A stretch of DNA of 40,026 bases. It comes from Actinomycetota bacterium. Its GTDB lineage: Bacteria; Actinomycetota; Actinomycetes; Streptosporangiales; Streptosporangiaceae. Both the position numbers and the translations under genes were made by a program. Shown piece by piece: positions 6,573 to 14,654 of the stretch. Position 1 is the first letter of the stretch. Each line of letters starts with the position of its first letter. A model generated the notes under the pieces. It was not told where the DNA came from, did not search any database, and was given only the letters and a program-made list of their open reading frames with translations. The DNA lies in NCBI GenBank assembly GCA_027314595.1, contig DAHVAN010000099.1, positions 1-40,026 of the forward strand, read 5' to 3'.

Positions 6573-9290
6573 CTAGTGGGCGGCCTCGGCCCAGCTGTGG
6601 CCGGTGCCGGTGGCGACTTCGAGCGGGACGCGCAGGTCGGCGGCGCCTCTCATCGCCTCCGTCACCAGGGCGCGAACGGCGTCGAGCTCGCCGGGAGCCA
6701 CCTCGAAGATCAGCTCGTCGTGCACCTGGAGCAGCATCCGCGAGCGGAGGGCGGCCGCGTCGAGCGCGGCGGCGACGCGCAGCATGGCCACCTTGATCAC
6801 GTCGGCGGCCGAGCCCTGGATGGGGGCGTTGAGCGCCATGCGCTCGGCCATCTCGCGGCGCTGGCGATTGTCGGAGGTGAGGTCGGGCAGGTAGCGGCGG
6901 CGGCCCATGATCGTCGAGGTGTAGCCGTCGATCCTGGCCTGCGCCACCACGGACTGCAGGTAGTCCCGCACCCCGCCGAACTCCTTGAAGTACTCGTCCA
7001 TCAGCCCGCGCGCCTCCTCGACGGACACGCGCAGCTGCTGGGACAGGCCGTAGGCGGACAGGCCGTAGGCCAGCCCGTAGTTCATCGCCTTGATCTTCGC
7101 GCGCTGCTCGGGCCCGACCTGCTCGGGCGGGATGGCGAACACCCGGGACGCCGTCGCCGCGTGGAAGTCGCGCCCCGACTCGAACGCGGCGGTCAGCGCC
7201 GCGTCGCCGGACAGGTCGGCCATGATGCGCAGCTCGATCTGGCTGTAGTCCGCCGTCAGCAGGGTCTGGTAGCCCGCGCCGACGATGAAGCCCTGGCGGA
7301 TGCGGCGGCCGAGCTCGGTGCGGATCGGGATGTTCTGCAGGTTCGGGTCAGTGGACGACAGCCGTCCGGTCGCGGCGACCATCTGGTTGAACGTGGTGTG
7401 GATGCGGCCGTCCTCGCCGGCCATCGGGATCAGCGAGTCCACGATCGACTTCAGCTTCGCGACGTCCCTGTGGTGCAGCAGGTGCTCGAGCACCGGATGG
7501 CCGGTCGAGGCGAGCAAGGTCGTCAGCGCCTCGGAGTCGGTGGTGTAGCCGGTCTTGATCCGCTTGGTCTTGGGCAGCCCGAGCTCGGTGAACAGCACCT
7601 CCTGGAGCTGCTTGGGCGAGCCGAGGTTGAACTCGTGCCCGACGACGTCGTAGGCGGCCTGTTCGGCCGACTTGACCTCGCCGTACAGTTGCGCGGACAT
7701 CTGGGCGAAGTGCTCGGCGTCCGCGGCGATCCCGGTCCGCTCCATCCGCGCGAGCACCCCGACGAGCGGCAGTTCGATCTCGTCGAGGAGCCGGGACGCG
7801 CCGCGGGTTCGCAGGTCCGCGTCGAGCGCGGCGGCGAGGTCGAGGGTGGCGCGGGCGCGCAGCACGAGCGCTGCGGCGCTCTCAAGCTCGCCCGACCCGT
7901 CCAGGGTCAGCTGCTGGTTATCGCCCTGGTCCTCGCGCAGTTCCTTGCCGAGATAGCGCAGCACCAGGTCCGCGAGGTCGAACGTCCGCTGGCCGGGCAG
8001 CGCCAGGTACGCGGCAAGCGCGGTGTCGCTCGTCAGGCCGTCGAAGGGCAGGCCGAGCGCGGCGAACGCGTGCATCGGGCCCTTCGCGTCGTGCATCGCC
8101 TTGGGACAGGCCCGCGAGCCGAGCCAGGCGGCGAGGGCCTGCTCGTCGGCGGGGGTCAGCGCCGTCGGGTCGAGATAGGCGCCGGAGCCGTCGGCGGTGG
8201 CGATCGCGATGCCGGTCAGGTTGCCTGTGCCGCGGGCCCAGGTGCCCGTGACGGCAAGCCCGGACCGCCGCGCCGACTGATGCTCGGCGAGCCAGGAGGG
8301 CAGCTCGCCTGGCCCGAGGACCGAGGTGTCCACCTCGAACCCGGACATGTCGCCGGCGGCCGCCGCGGCGGCCGGGCCGCCGGCGGCGCAGACACCGTTG
8401 ATGCCGTCGGGCAGCGTCTGGTAGAGGCGGTCGCGCAGCACGCGGAACTGGAGCGTGTCGAAGAGCTGATGGATCGTCTCCCGGCTCCACGGCCGCGGGA
8501 CGAGGTCGCGCGGCGTGGCCCCCACGGTCTCCGGCGCCAGGTCCTTGATGAGCTCGGTGAGCTGGCGGTTGCGCATGACGCTGCCCAGGTGCTCGCGCAG
8601 CGCATCGCCCGCCTTGCCCTTGACCTCGTCCACCCGGTCGACCAGTCCGGCCAGCGAGCCGAATTCCGTGATCCACTTCGTCGCGGTTTTCTCCCCCACT
8701 CCCGGGATGCCGGGCAGGTTGTCGCTGCTGTCGCCGCGCAGCGCCGCGAAGTCGGGATACTGGGCCGGGGTCAGGCCGTACTTCTCGAAGAGCGCGGCCG
8801 GGTCGTAGCGCTTCATCTCCGACACGCCGCGGCTGTTGTACAGCACCGTCACGTGCTCGCCCACCAGCTGGAACGTGTCCCGGTCACCGGTGACGATGAG
8901 CACCTCCATGCCCTCGGCCGCGGCCTGCGTGGCGAGCGTGGCGATGAGGTCGTCGGCCTCGTAGCCCGGCGCGGACAGGCTGCGGATGCCGAGCGCGTCG
9001 AGCACCTCGTAGATCAGGCTGAGCTGGCTGCGGAAGGCGTCTGGCGCCTTCTCGCGGCCCGCCTTGTACTCCACGTACTGCTCGTGCCTGAACGTCGGCT
9101 CGCCCCGGTCGAACGCCACCGCCACGTGCGTGGGCTGGGTGTCGCGCAGCACGTTGATCAGCATCGCGGTGAACCCGTAGACGGCGTTGGTCGGCTGGCC
9201 CGTCGTGGTGGCGAAGTTCTCCGGCGGGAGCGCGAACCACGCGCGGTACGCCAGCGAATGCCCGTCTAGCAGCAGAAGCCTGTCAGTCAC
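6573..9290 (-). CDS. polA: DNA polymerase I
   Basis: PolA processes Okazaki fragments and fills repair gaps. Three parts are visible. The 5'-3' exonuclease (residues 1-300) carries LLLDGHSLAYRAWF, GYEADDLIATLA, VTGDRDTFQLV and GDSSDNLPGIPGVGEKTA. The central 3'-5' exonuclease-like region (about 320-500) lacks the acidic DxE motif, having SGLAVTGTWA where it would be, so proofreading is probably absent, as in mycobacterial and Taq-like enzymes. The polymerase domain has LLTADYSQIELR (motif A), KAMNYGLAYGL (motif B) and LLQVHDELIFEV (motif C). At 905 aa it is full length. Initiation with MTDRLLLLDGH matches the family. The 3' end is followed by a further copy of the CGTTCGGGAT element. Confidence 0.97.
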   Translation of the reverse strand: MTDRLLLLDGHSLAYRAWFALPPENFATTTGQPTNAVYGFTAMLINVLRDTQPTHVAVAFDRGEPTFRHEQYVEYKAGREKAPDAFRSQLSLIYEVLDALGIRSLSAPGYEADDLIATLATQAAAEGMEVLIVTGDRDTFQLVGEHVTVLYNSRGVSEMKRYDPAALFEKYGLTPAQYPDFAALRGDSSDNLPGIPGVGEKTATKWITEFGSLAGLVDRVDEVKGKAGDALREHLGSVMRNRQLTELIKDLAPETVGATPRDLVPRPWSRETIHQLFDTLQFRVLRDRLYQTLPDGINGVCAAGGPAAAAAAGDMSGFEVDTSVLGPGELPSWLAEHQSARRSGLAVTGTWARGTGNLTGIAIATADGSGAYLDPTALTPADEQALAAWLGSRACPKAMHDAKGPMHAFAALGLPFDGLTSDTALAAYLALPGQRTFDLADLVLRYLGKELREDQGDNQQLTLDGSGELESAAALVLRARATLDLAAALDADLRTRGASRLLDEIELPLVGVLARMERTGIAADAEHFAQMSAQLYGEVKSAEQAAYDVVGHEFNLGSPKQLQEVLFTELGLPKTKRIKTGYTTDSEALTTLLASTGHPVLEHLLHHRDVAKLKSIVDSLIPMAGEDGRIHTTFNQMVAATGRLSSTDPNLQNIPIRTELGRRIRQGFIVGAGYQTLLTADYSQIELRIMADLSGDAALTAAFESGRDFHAATASRVFAIPPEQVGPEQRAKIKAMNYGLAYGLSAYGLSQQLRVSVEEARGLMDEYFKEFGGVRDYLQSVVAQARIDGYTSTIMGRRRYLPDLTSDNRQRREMAERMALNAPIQGSAADVIKVAMLRVAAALDAAALRSRMLLQVHDELIFEVAPGELDAVRALVTEAMRGAADLRVPLEVATGTGHSWAEAAH

Positions 9291-9314
9291 CCTCGAATCC
9301 TATGACCGCGCGAC

Positions 9315-9350
9315 GGCGCCCGGCGGGTTCCGGGGAACCCGCCGGGCGCC
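9315..9350 (-). terminator. 17-bp hairpin after the aldose epimerase gene
   Basis: Arms 9315-9331 and 9334-9350 are perfect reverse complements over 17 bp with only two unpaired loop bases. It begins 14 nt after the epimerase stop codon and precedes polA. It has no T-run, which is usual for GC-rich actinomycetes. Confidence 0.8.
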
Positions 9351-9363
9351 TCACGCGAGGCGA

Positions 9364-10770
9364 TCAGATCGCGTTGGACGAGAATGCGAAGATCGTCGTC
9401 GAGGTGAAGGTGCGGAGCGGGCCGAGGACGGTGGACGGGAAGCCGGGCTCGTTCGGGGAGTCCGGGAAGTGCTGGGTCTCGAACGTGTAACCGGCGCCCT
9501 GGCGGTACGTGTTGCCGGTGATGCCGACGAGCGTGCCGTTGAGGAAGTTACCACTGTAGAACTGAACGCCCGGCTGGTCGGTCCAGACGGTCAGCATGCG
9601 CCCGCTGGCGGAATCCCAGGCGCGGGCGGCCAGGTTCAGGCCGTCCGGGCCAGTGGTCCTCGGGGTCCGCCTGTTGAGGATCCAGTTGAAGTCGTAGCCC
9701 TGGGCGATGAGCAGCTGGCCTTCGCCCTTGGTGAGCGAGGCGAAGCGCCGGGGCACGTTGTCCGGCGCGCTCACCTCGTCGATCCGCGACCCGATCGTGT
9801 GCGGGGCGCGGAAATCGAGCGGCGTGCCCGCGACGGGGACGCCGTGGGGCAGCGGCAGGGGGATCTGCGTGGTGTCGGTCGGGGAGTAGCTGTTCGCGTT
9901 GAGCTGCACGTACTGGCTGTACGCGCTGCCCGCGGCCGAGTTCTCGCCGGCCAGGTTGAAGTAGCTGTGGTTGGTCAGGTTCTGGACCGTGCTCAGCGTG
10001 GACGAGTCGTTGCGGATCCTGTAGTGAATGCCGTACTGGTCGGCGTTGTTCAGCGTGAACGTGACGTCCACGGTGACCTGCGCGGGGTAGCCACTGCACC
10101 CGGTCGGGCAGCCGGGGCTGCCCGGCGCGCCGCTGGCGTCGCCGTTCGGGCTCACGAGCTGGAGCGTGACGCCGACCTCAGAACGGGTCGCGATCAGGCC
10201 GCCGACCTGCTTCCAGATGTGGTTGCCGAACCCGACAAGGCCACCGTGCAGCGCGTTCACGCCGTTGTTGATCGGCAGCGTGTAGGTCTGGCCGTTGAGC
10301 TTGAAGGTGCCCTTGGCGATCCGGTTGGCGTACCTGCCGACCGTCTCACCGAAGTACGGGCCGCCGTTGGCGATGACGGGCGGGCTGACGAACTTGACGT
10401 AGTCCGCCAGGGTCCTGAAGCCGAGTATCACGTCCGCCACCCGGCCGTTGCGGCCGGGCACGTCGATCGCCTGGGTGATGGCGCCGTAGGACATGAGCTG
10501 GACCGTCATGCCCCTGGCGTTGGTCAGCGTGTACCGGTAGGTGGGTGTCATCTTGCCGGTGTACTGCTCGATCGTGGAGCCGAAGTACTGCTTGGCGATG
10601 CTCAGCCTGCCGTGAGCGGCATGTGCCTTAGCCGCGGCCGGCACGGCGGACGCCGGCGCCCCTGCGGCTGCGACCACTCCGGCCGCGGTCAGGGCAGCGA
10701 CGATCACCGCCCCTGCTCTGGTCCTCGCGGTCAGGGCTGTCGTCCACCAGCATCTCCAGTTTCTGCGCAT
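9364..10770 (-). CDS. secreted aldose 1-epimerase (galactose mutarotase family)
   Basis: This family interconverts alpha and beta anomers of aldoses. The ATG at 10770 is chosen over a much longer upstream extension because AAAGGG lies before it and it begins a Sec signal peptide: MRRNWRC, a hydrophobic Ala/Val stretch, then ASAVPAAA near residue 45. Family motifs are VQLMSYGAITQAIDVP, NGVNALHGGLVGFGN, the catalytic His in LTNHSYFNLAG, GVQFYSGNFLNGT and the catalytic Glu segment TFETQHFPDSPNEP. The 468-aa length exceeds cytoplasmic GalM (about 350) because of the signal and a Gly/Pro/Cys-rich loop (GCPTGCSG) near residue 225. Action outside the cell on plant-type sugars is likely. A possible LacI-type operator lies 93 nt upstream. 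Confidence 0.9.
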   Translation of the reverse strand: MRRNWRCWWTTALTARTRAGAVIVAALTAAGVVAAAGAPASAVPAAAKAHAAHGRLSIAKQYFGSTIEQYTGKMTPTYRYTLTNARGMTVQLMSYGAITQAIDVPGRNGRVADVILGFRTLADYVKFVSPPVIANGGPYFGETVGRYANRIAKGTFKLNGQTYTLPINNGVNALHGGLVGFGNHIWKQVGGLIATRSEVGVTLQLVSPNGDASGAPGSPGCPTGCSGYPAQVTVDVTFTLNNADQYGIHYRIRNDSSTLSTVQNLTNHSYFNLAGENSAAGSAYSQYVQLNANSYSPTDTTQIPLPLPHGVPVAGTPLDFRAPHTIGSRIDEVSAPDNVPRRFASLTKGEGQLLIAQGYDFNWILNRRTPRTTGPDGLNLAARAWDSASGRMLTVWTDQPGVQFYSGNFLNGTLVGITGNTYRQGAGYTFETQHFPDSPNEPGFPSTVLGPLRTFTSTTIFAFSSNAI

Positions 10771-11420
10771 GAAGGCATCCCTTTCGTTGGTGGGTCCTAG
10801 CAGCCGGCTTTCGTCGGGGCCCCGCACGGCCGGCCCAGCATGCGCATGCCTTCTCTGGAGATTGTGAACGCTAACAACGCGAATGTCACGCGGTATCGCG
10901 TAAAAACTTGGCCATTTAATCTGAGGGGATCCAATACCGCAGGTAGTGGCCCTGTAACGCTTTTGCTCTCCGTGGCTCGCCGGCCGGAAGCGCGCCGCTG
11001 AGGTGCGGACACTTCGGACGATGCGGAAATAACGGCCATCGCTGTCGGTTTTGGGGCGACACGCCGATGGCTGCGAGATTGTTATCAATTTCACGGGTGA
11101 ACACGCTGCAGCGCAAATTGCGGCCACACGTCCCCCCAATAGGCCACACCGCGGGGGAAAGCTGCCCAGTTCGCAGCCGCCGCGCGCGGGACGAGCACGC
11201 ACATGGCTACCGTTCGTCGCCAAACCGGAAGACATGCGGGTAAACGCGGCGCGATCACGGGGCGGCCAGCGGTGGTCCGGACGCCGAACTGGCCTTTGCC
11301 GTGGGGGCCGCGGATCGCTAACGTGAGGACGGCGGACCCGGGGGCCCAAGTAGAGAACGTGCCAGCCCGGGGAAGGCGGACACGGTACCAACGGGTCCCC
11401 CGGGTCCCCCCGATCGGCTG
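10771..11420. other. 650-bp intergenic region upstream of the epimerase
   Basis: No convincing gene. The part next to the epimerase (10850-10925) is A/T-richer and holds two inverted repeats, TGTGAACGCTAACA (10863-10876) and ACGCG-N4-CGCGT (10888-10901), fitting a regulated promoter. The rest (10930-11400) has short open frames without codon bias or ribosome binding sites. The end of pdtaR lies at 11421. Confidence 0.5.
10863..10876. promoter_or_regulatory. possible LacI-family operator before the aldose epimerase
   Basis: TGTGAACGCTAACA is an imperfect palindrome (5 of 7 positions paired) centred on a CG step and resembles sugar-responsive LacI-family operators of the TGTTAGCGCTAACA type. 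It lies 93 nt upstream of the start codon. The regulator is not in this window. Confidence 0.35.
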
Positions 11421-12074
11421 CTACTGGGCCGGCCCGCCGGCCCTGTCCGCGCCGCCCGCGTCCGCGCCGCCCGCGTCCGCGCCGGCCCTGTCCGCGCGCA
11501 TCGTCCCCTCGATCACGGCCTCCGCGACCTTGCGCATCGTCAGCCGCCGGTCCATCGAGGTCTTCTGGATCCAGCGGAAGGCCTGCGGTTCCGACATCCC
11601 GTGCTCGGACTGCAGCAGCCCCTTGGCGCGGTCGAGCAGCTTGCGAACCTCAAGCCGGTCGCGCAGGGTGGCGACCTCGTCGTCGAGCGCGCGGATCTCG
11701 GTGAAGCGGCTGACGGCCATCTCGATCGCCGGCACCAGGTCGGCCTTGGTGAACGGCTTGACCAGGTATGCCATCGCGCCGGCGTCGCGCGCTCGTTCCA
11801 CCAGTTCGCGCTGCGAGAAGGCGGTCAGGATGACGACAGGGGCGATCCGGCCGGCCGCGATCCGCTCGGCGGCGGATATCCCGTCGAGCACGGGCATCTT
11901 CACGTCGAGGATCGCCAGGTCGGGGTGCAGCGCCGTCACCCGCTCGACGGCCGTCTCCCCGTCGGCCGCCTCGGCGACGACGGAGTAGCCCTCCTCTTCG
12001 AGCATCTCCTTGAGATCGAGGCGGATCAGCGCCTCGTCTTCCGCGATCACGACACGCAACGCATTCTGGCTCAC
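11421..12074 (-). CDS. pdtaR: ANTAR-domain response regulator
   Basis: The receiver domain (residues 1-125) is complete: VVIAEDEALIRLD acidic pair, LAILDVKMPVLDG phospho-acceptor Asp, VILTAFSQ with the conserved Thr, and YLVKPFTKADL with the conserved Lys. The C-terminal ANTAR RNA-binding domain (about 140-200) has LLDRAKGLLQSEHGMSEPQAFRWIQ. In mycobacteria PdtaR is phosphorylated by the histidine kinase PdtaS and acts as a transcription antitermination or RNA-binding regulator; no kinase gene is visible here. The GTG at 12074 starts VSQNALRVVIAEDE. A longer reading upstream is open but runs antisense through the tRNA and is rejected. The tail has a 15-bp in-frame repeat (AGADAGGADAGGADRAGG). 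Confidence 0.93.
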   Translation of the reverse strand: MSQNALRVVIAEDEALIRLDLKEMLEEEGYSVVAEAADGETAVERVTALHPDLAILDVKMPVLDGISAAERIAAGRIAPVVILTAFSQRELVERARDAGAMAYLVKPFTKADLVPAIEMAVSRFTEIRALDDEVATLRDRLEVRKLLDRAKGLLQSEHGMSEPQAFRWIQKTSMDRRLTMRKVAEAVIEGTMRADRAGADAGGADAGGADRAGGPAQ

Positions 12075-12150
12075 GCCCACGAGCCTACAGTGAACCGGTA
12101 CAGTGTCATCGAGCGAGCCTGGCCGAGCGTCAGGGCGCAGGCGCATCGGG

Positions 12151-12225
12151 GCCCCGGTACTCCAACGAGGCAGAGAGGGCGGTCTCAAAAGCCGCACAGT
12201 GTGGGTTCGAATCCCACTCGGGGCA
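12151..12225 (+). tRNA. tRNA-Leu, anticodon CAA, class I form
   Basis: A 75-nt cloverleaf folds cleanly. The acceptor stem pairs GCCCCGG with TCGGGGC and is followed by discriminator A12225. The T arm is GTGGG-TTCGAAT-CCCAC. The anticodon stem GCGGT/GCCGC closes the loop CTCAAAA with anticodon CAA at 12186-12188. The D stem is short (CTC/GAG), and 3' CCA is not encoded. CAA reads the Leu codon UUG. Unusually, the variable region is only five bases (12196-12200), whereas leucine tRNAs normally have a long extra arm. It may be a functional odd isoacceptor or misassigned; the amino acid is inferred only from the anticodon. Confidence 0.85.
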
Positions 12226-12238
12226 CTCACCGCCGGCT

Positions 12239-12300
12239 CGGTGCGGCGCAGGGCCGTGACAGGCGCCACGCTTCGTTCGGGATGAAGAAGTGCCGCACCG
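12239..12300. terminator. stem-loop after the tRNA with the CGTTCGGGAT element in its loop
   Basis: CGGTGCGGC (12239-12247) pairs perfectly with GCCGCACCG (12292-12300). The 44-nt loop contains CTTC...GAAG closing around GTTCGGGAT. It begins 13 nt after the tRNA and probably ends its transcript. Bases 12259-12289 resemble 2432-2463 after coaE. Confidence 0.55.
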
Positions 12301-12389
12301 GTGACGGCCGGTGAGCGGGCGGCCCGGCCGCGCCCCGCCGCCGGGCCGACGAGGCTCGGGCCCTGTACCGGGCGGCGGCTGCCGGTGAC

Positions 12390-13212
12390 CATGAGCACGA
12401 TCGCCAGCGCCGCCACGCCGGCCACGGCGACCGCGCCGCCGGTGGCCATCCCGGCGGCGAACGTCCGGCGGTCACGGCGGTATTCGGTGCGGCGCCGCTC
12501 GCGCAGCCAGGCCGGAAGCGCGGCACGGCGGGCCGCCCAGCTGTTGTACGGCGCCGCCGCCAGCCCCAGCGTGGGAAACAGCAGCAGCGCGGCGAGCAGC
12601 GGGCCGCTCAGCTGGTCAGCCTTGGTCAGCGCGCCTGCGATGCCCGCCAGGCCGAACAGCGCGAGCATCGTCTCCGCCCAGTTGGCCCGCAGGGCGTTCA
12701 GCCAGCTGGTCTGTTCGCCTGTCTTCGGGGTACGCAGGAAGGCCGCCTTCTTCGCGAACAGCGCGAGCACCGATGCCCGCGCCACCACCAGCGACGTGGA
12801 CTGCCAGATGAAGAACGCGCCGATCGCGTCTGGCCAGGACGCGCCGGTGCCGCGGCGCAGCAGCGCGATCGCGCGCACCAGGCCGAGAGCGACCAGGACC
12901 GGCACCGCGGCGACGAGGAAAACGGTGAGCTTGCGGAACAACTGGCCGCCGCCGGTGGCCAGATTGATCGCCCCGGCAAGCAGAATCCCGCCGTCACCCG
13001 CGAATCACCCACGTCGCGGACACCGTGCCGTCACCAGCGTCATCCGGGAAGCCTCAGGCCATCTCGAAACTCGGAAACACGAGTAGTACAGGCGGCGGTA
13101 GTACGGGGCGTGCCGCCAGTCCCGGTAGTCCTGCGGCGCCTGGACGAAGCCGATCCACGGGTCCGCGAACATGGGGGCCGTGGCGCGCAGAAACCCGGGG
13201 TCCAGTTTGACC
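12390..13212 (-). pseudogene. family-2 glycosyltransferase (cellulose-synthase-like) remnant
   Basis: Two pieces of one membrane glycosyltransferase survive. Read on the minus strand from 13212, DPGFLRATAPMFADPWIGF and FVQAPQDYRDW...YYRRLYYS match the conserved acceptor-side region of cellulose-synthase-like GT2 enzymes. After about 75 nt of unrelated reading, a second piece starts near 12970 with hydrophobic segments and ARASVLALFAKKAAFLRTPK, typical of the C-terminal membrane part. Everything between (the Q-x-x-R-W region) and the whole N-terminal nucleotide-binding half are gone. No stop follows the C-terminal piece; its frame runs on through the antisense of the tRNA into pdtaR. Internal deletion and loss of both ends make it nonfunctional. 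Confidence 0.8.
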
Positions 13213-13231
13213 CCTGCCAGGGGGTCAAACT
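13204..13231. terminator. 11-bp perfect palindrome at the 3' end of the PP2C gene
   Basis: AGTTTGACCCC (13204-13214) and GGGGTCAAACT (13221-13231) are perfect complements around a 6-nt loop. The PP2C stop codon (TGA, 13225-13227) lies inside the right arm, and the glycosyltransferase remnant begins in the left arm. It can act as a terminator; its A/T-rich outer arms are unusual here and could also mark a deletion junction. Confidence 0.6.
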
Positions 13232-14379
13232 ACACACAATAACTGGGATCTAGGATCTGGAGGGGCCTGCAGCCACGAGACGCCGAGGTCGGCCGGCGGG
13301 CCGGTCGGGTCGATTCCCGGGTCGGTGCACGCGGGACACGCTTCGCCGCCCTCGCGGACCTGCGCGCCGGTCATCCGGAAGCGGCGTTCCGGGCACCAGG
13401 AGGGAAAGCTGATCGCCGCGGCGTCCGGGCTGTTCGCGGCTCGCCCTTCTCGACTCGGGCGGTATAAGGACTCCGCCGGCGCCGGCCCCGACGGCGCCGA
13501 CGACGACTCGGACTCGGACCACTCTGGCGGGAACGGCACGAGCACCGCGGTGATGTTGTCGGCTCCGCCGGCGTCCACCGCGAACTTCACGAGCGCCGCG
13601 GCCGCCGCGCCAGGGTCGGTCAGCGCGACCGGCAGCGCCATGGCGGCCAGTTCCGCGGGCTCCGGCCGGTAATTCCACAGGCCGTCGGAGCAGGCGAGTA
13701 CCACGCCAGGGCCGGCCGGCTCGAACCGCGCCACGTGCGGCTGCGGCTCGGGCAGGTCAGCGCCGAGCCACCGGGTGATGACGTGCGCCTGCGGCGACGC
13801 CATCGCCTCTTCGACGGTGGCCAGGCCGGCCTCGACGATCTCCTCGGCGAGCGAATCGTCCTTGGTGAGGCAGCGCGAGTCCGGGCCGTCGGCGGCCAGC
13901 CAGTAGACACGGCTGTCGCCGAGCCAGCACACTGTCACGGCGTCGCTGGCCACCACCGCCGACGCGTACGTCGCGGCTGGCGCGCCCGCCGGGCCCGCCA
14001 GCGCGGTGAGCGAAGTCCCGCCGGCCCGCGCGGCGGCCGCGGAGGCGGCGGCCGGATCCTCGCCCGCGCGCACCGCGTCGAGCAGCGCCCGGACCGCGGC
14101 CCGAACCGCCGCCAGCGACGCCTCGTCGGCGCGCGGCGCAGACGAGACGCCGTCGCACACCACGGCCACCGCGACCGGCCCGGCCGGGCCAAGCGTGGCC
14201 GCCAGGGCCATCGCGTCCTCGTTGCGGGAGTGCCGCAGCCCCCGGTCGGTCACCCCGGCCGCGAGCCCGACGTCCAGCTCTACGTGATCCCTCACGGACG
14301 CCACGGGCGTGCCGCAGGTCTCGCAGAAGCCATCCGTCTCCTCGGACGGCTGGCCGCAGGAGGGGCAGTGATGTGTCAT
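13225..14379 (-). CDS. PP2C-type Ser/Thr protein phosphatase with N-terminal zinc ribbon
   Basis: Residues 5-23 hold two Cys pairs (CPSCG...CETCG), a small zinc ribbon. A complete PP2C phosphatase follows (about 35-285): GVTDRGLRHSRNEDA, VVCDGVSSAP, CWLGDSRVYW, LACSDGLWNY and GGADNITAVLV supply the metal-binding Asp residues. PP2C enzymes remove phosphate from Ser/Thr and oppose Hanks-type kinases, but no kinase lies nearby. The last 95 residues are Ser/Pro-rich with three further cysteines (SWCPERRF, EACPACTD), perhaps a second degenerate zinc motif. The C-terminus reads into a palindrome, so the natural end may have been altered by the deletion that removed the neighbouring glycosyltransferase. 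It lies 275 nt after pyk on the same strand. Confidence 0.88.
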   Translation of the reverse strand: MTHHCPSCGQPSEETDGFCETCGTPVASVRDHVELDVGLAAGVTDRGLRHSRNEDAMALAATLGPAGPVAVAVVCDGVSSAPRADEASLAAVRAAVRALLDAVRAGEDPAAASAAAARAGGTSLTALAGPAGAPAATYASAVVASDAVTVCWLGDSRVYWLAADGPDSRCLTKDDSLAEEIVEAGLATVEEAMASPQAHVITRWLGADLPEPQPHVARFEPAGPGVVLACSDGLWNYRPEPAELAAMALPVALTDPGAAAAALVKFAVDAGGADNITAVLVPFPPEWSESESSSAPSGPAPAESLYRPSREGRAANSPDAAAISFPSWCPERRFRMTGAQVREGGEACPACTDPGIDPTGPPADLGVSWLQAPPDPRSQLLCVV

Positions 14380-14654
14380 GTCCAGGTCCTCGGCCGTATG
14401 TGTTTAGCCATATCGACAAGTTCTACCGTGCGGGCAGGGTACGCGGGTCGGCAGGGTCCCCCGTCAGGGCTTGGCACCGCCCTGCTCACCTGGCACCTCA
14501 ACCGGCACCTCACCTGATACCTCACAGGAGCGAAACGCACGGCTTGCCGCCCTTGCCGCTAGCCAAGCGTACGCTGACCCGTGGCAGAACTAAGCCGATT
14601 AGTATTCTGCGGCATTGGCGGCATGCTTTGCCGACTTCACGCGCGGCACGCGTG

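Noticed and set aside
6576..9269. 897-codon open frame on the plus strand
   Set aside because: It is exactly antisense to polA; its His/Arg/Gly-rich translation follows from the GC-rich third positions of the real gene.
9364..11391. 675-aa form of the aldose epimerase
   Set aside because: The true start at 10770 has a ribosome binding site and a signal peptide; the extension lacks coding bias.
11421..12941. 506-aa reading joining a membrane segment to the ANTAR regulator
   Set aside because: The join runs through the antisense of a clear tRNA and non-coding sequence; pdtaR has its own GTG start and the upstream part is a glycosyltransferase remnant.
12151..13231. tRNA-linked integrated element
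   Set aside because: No integrase, no second copy of the tRNA 3' end and no mobile genes were seen nearby.
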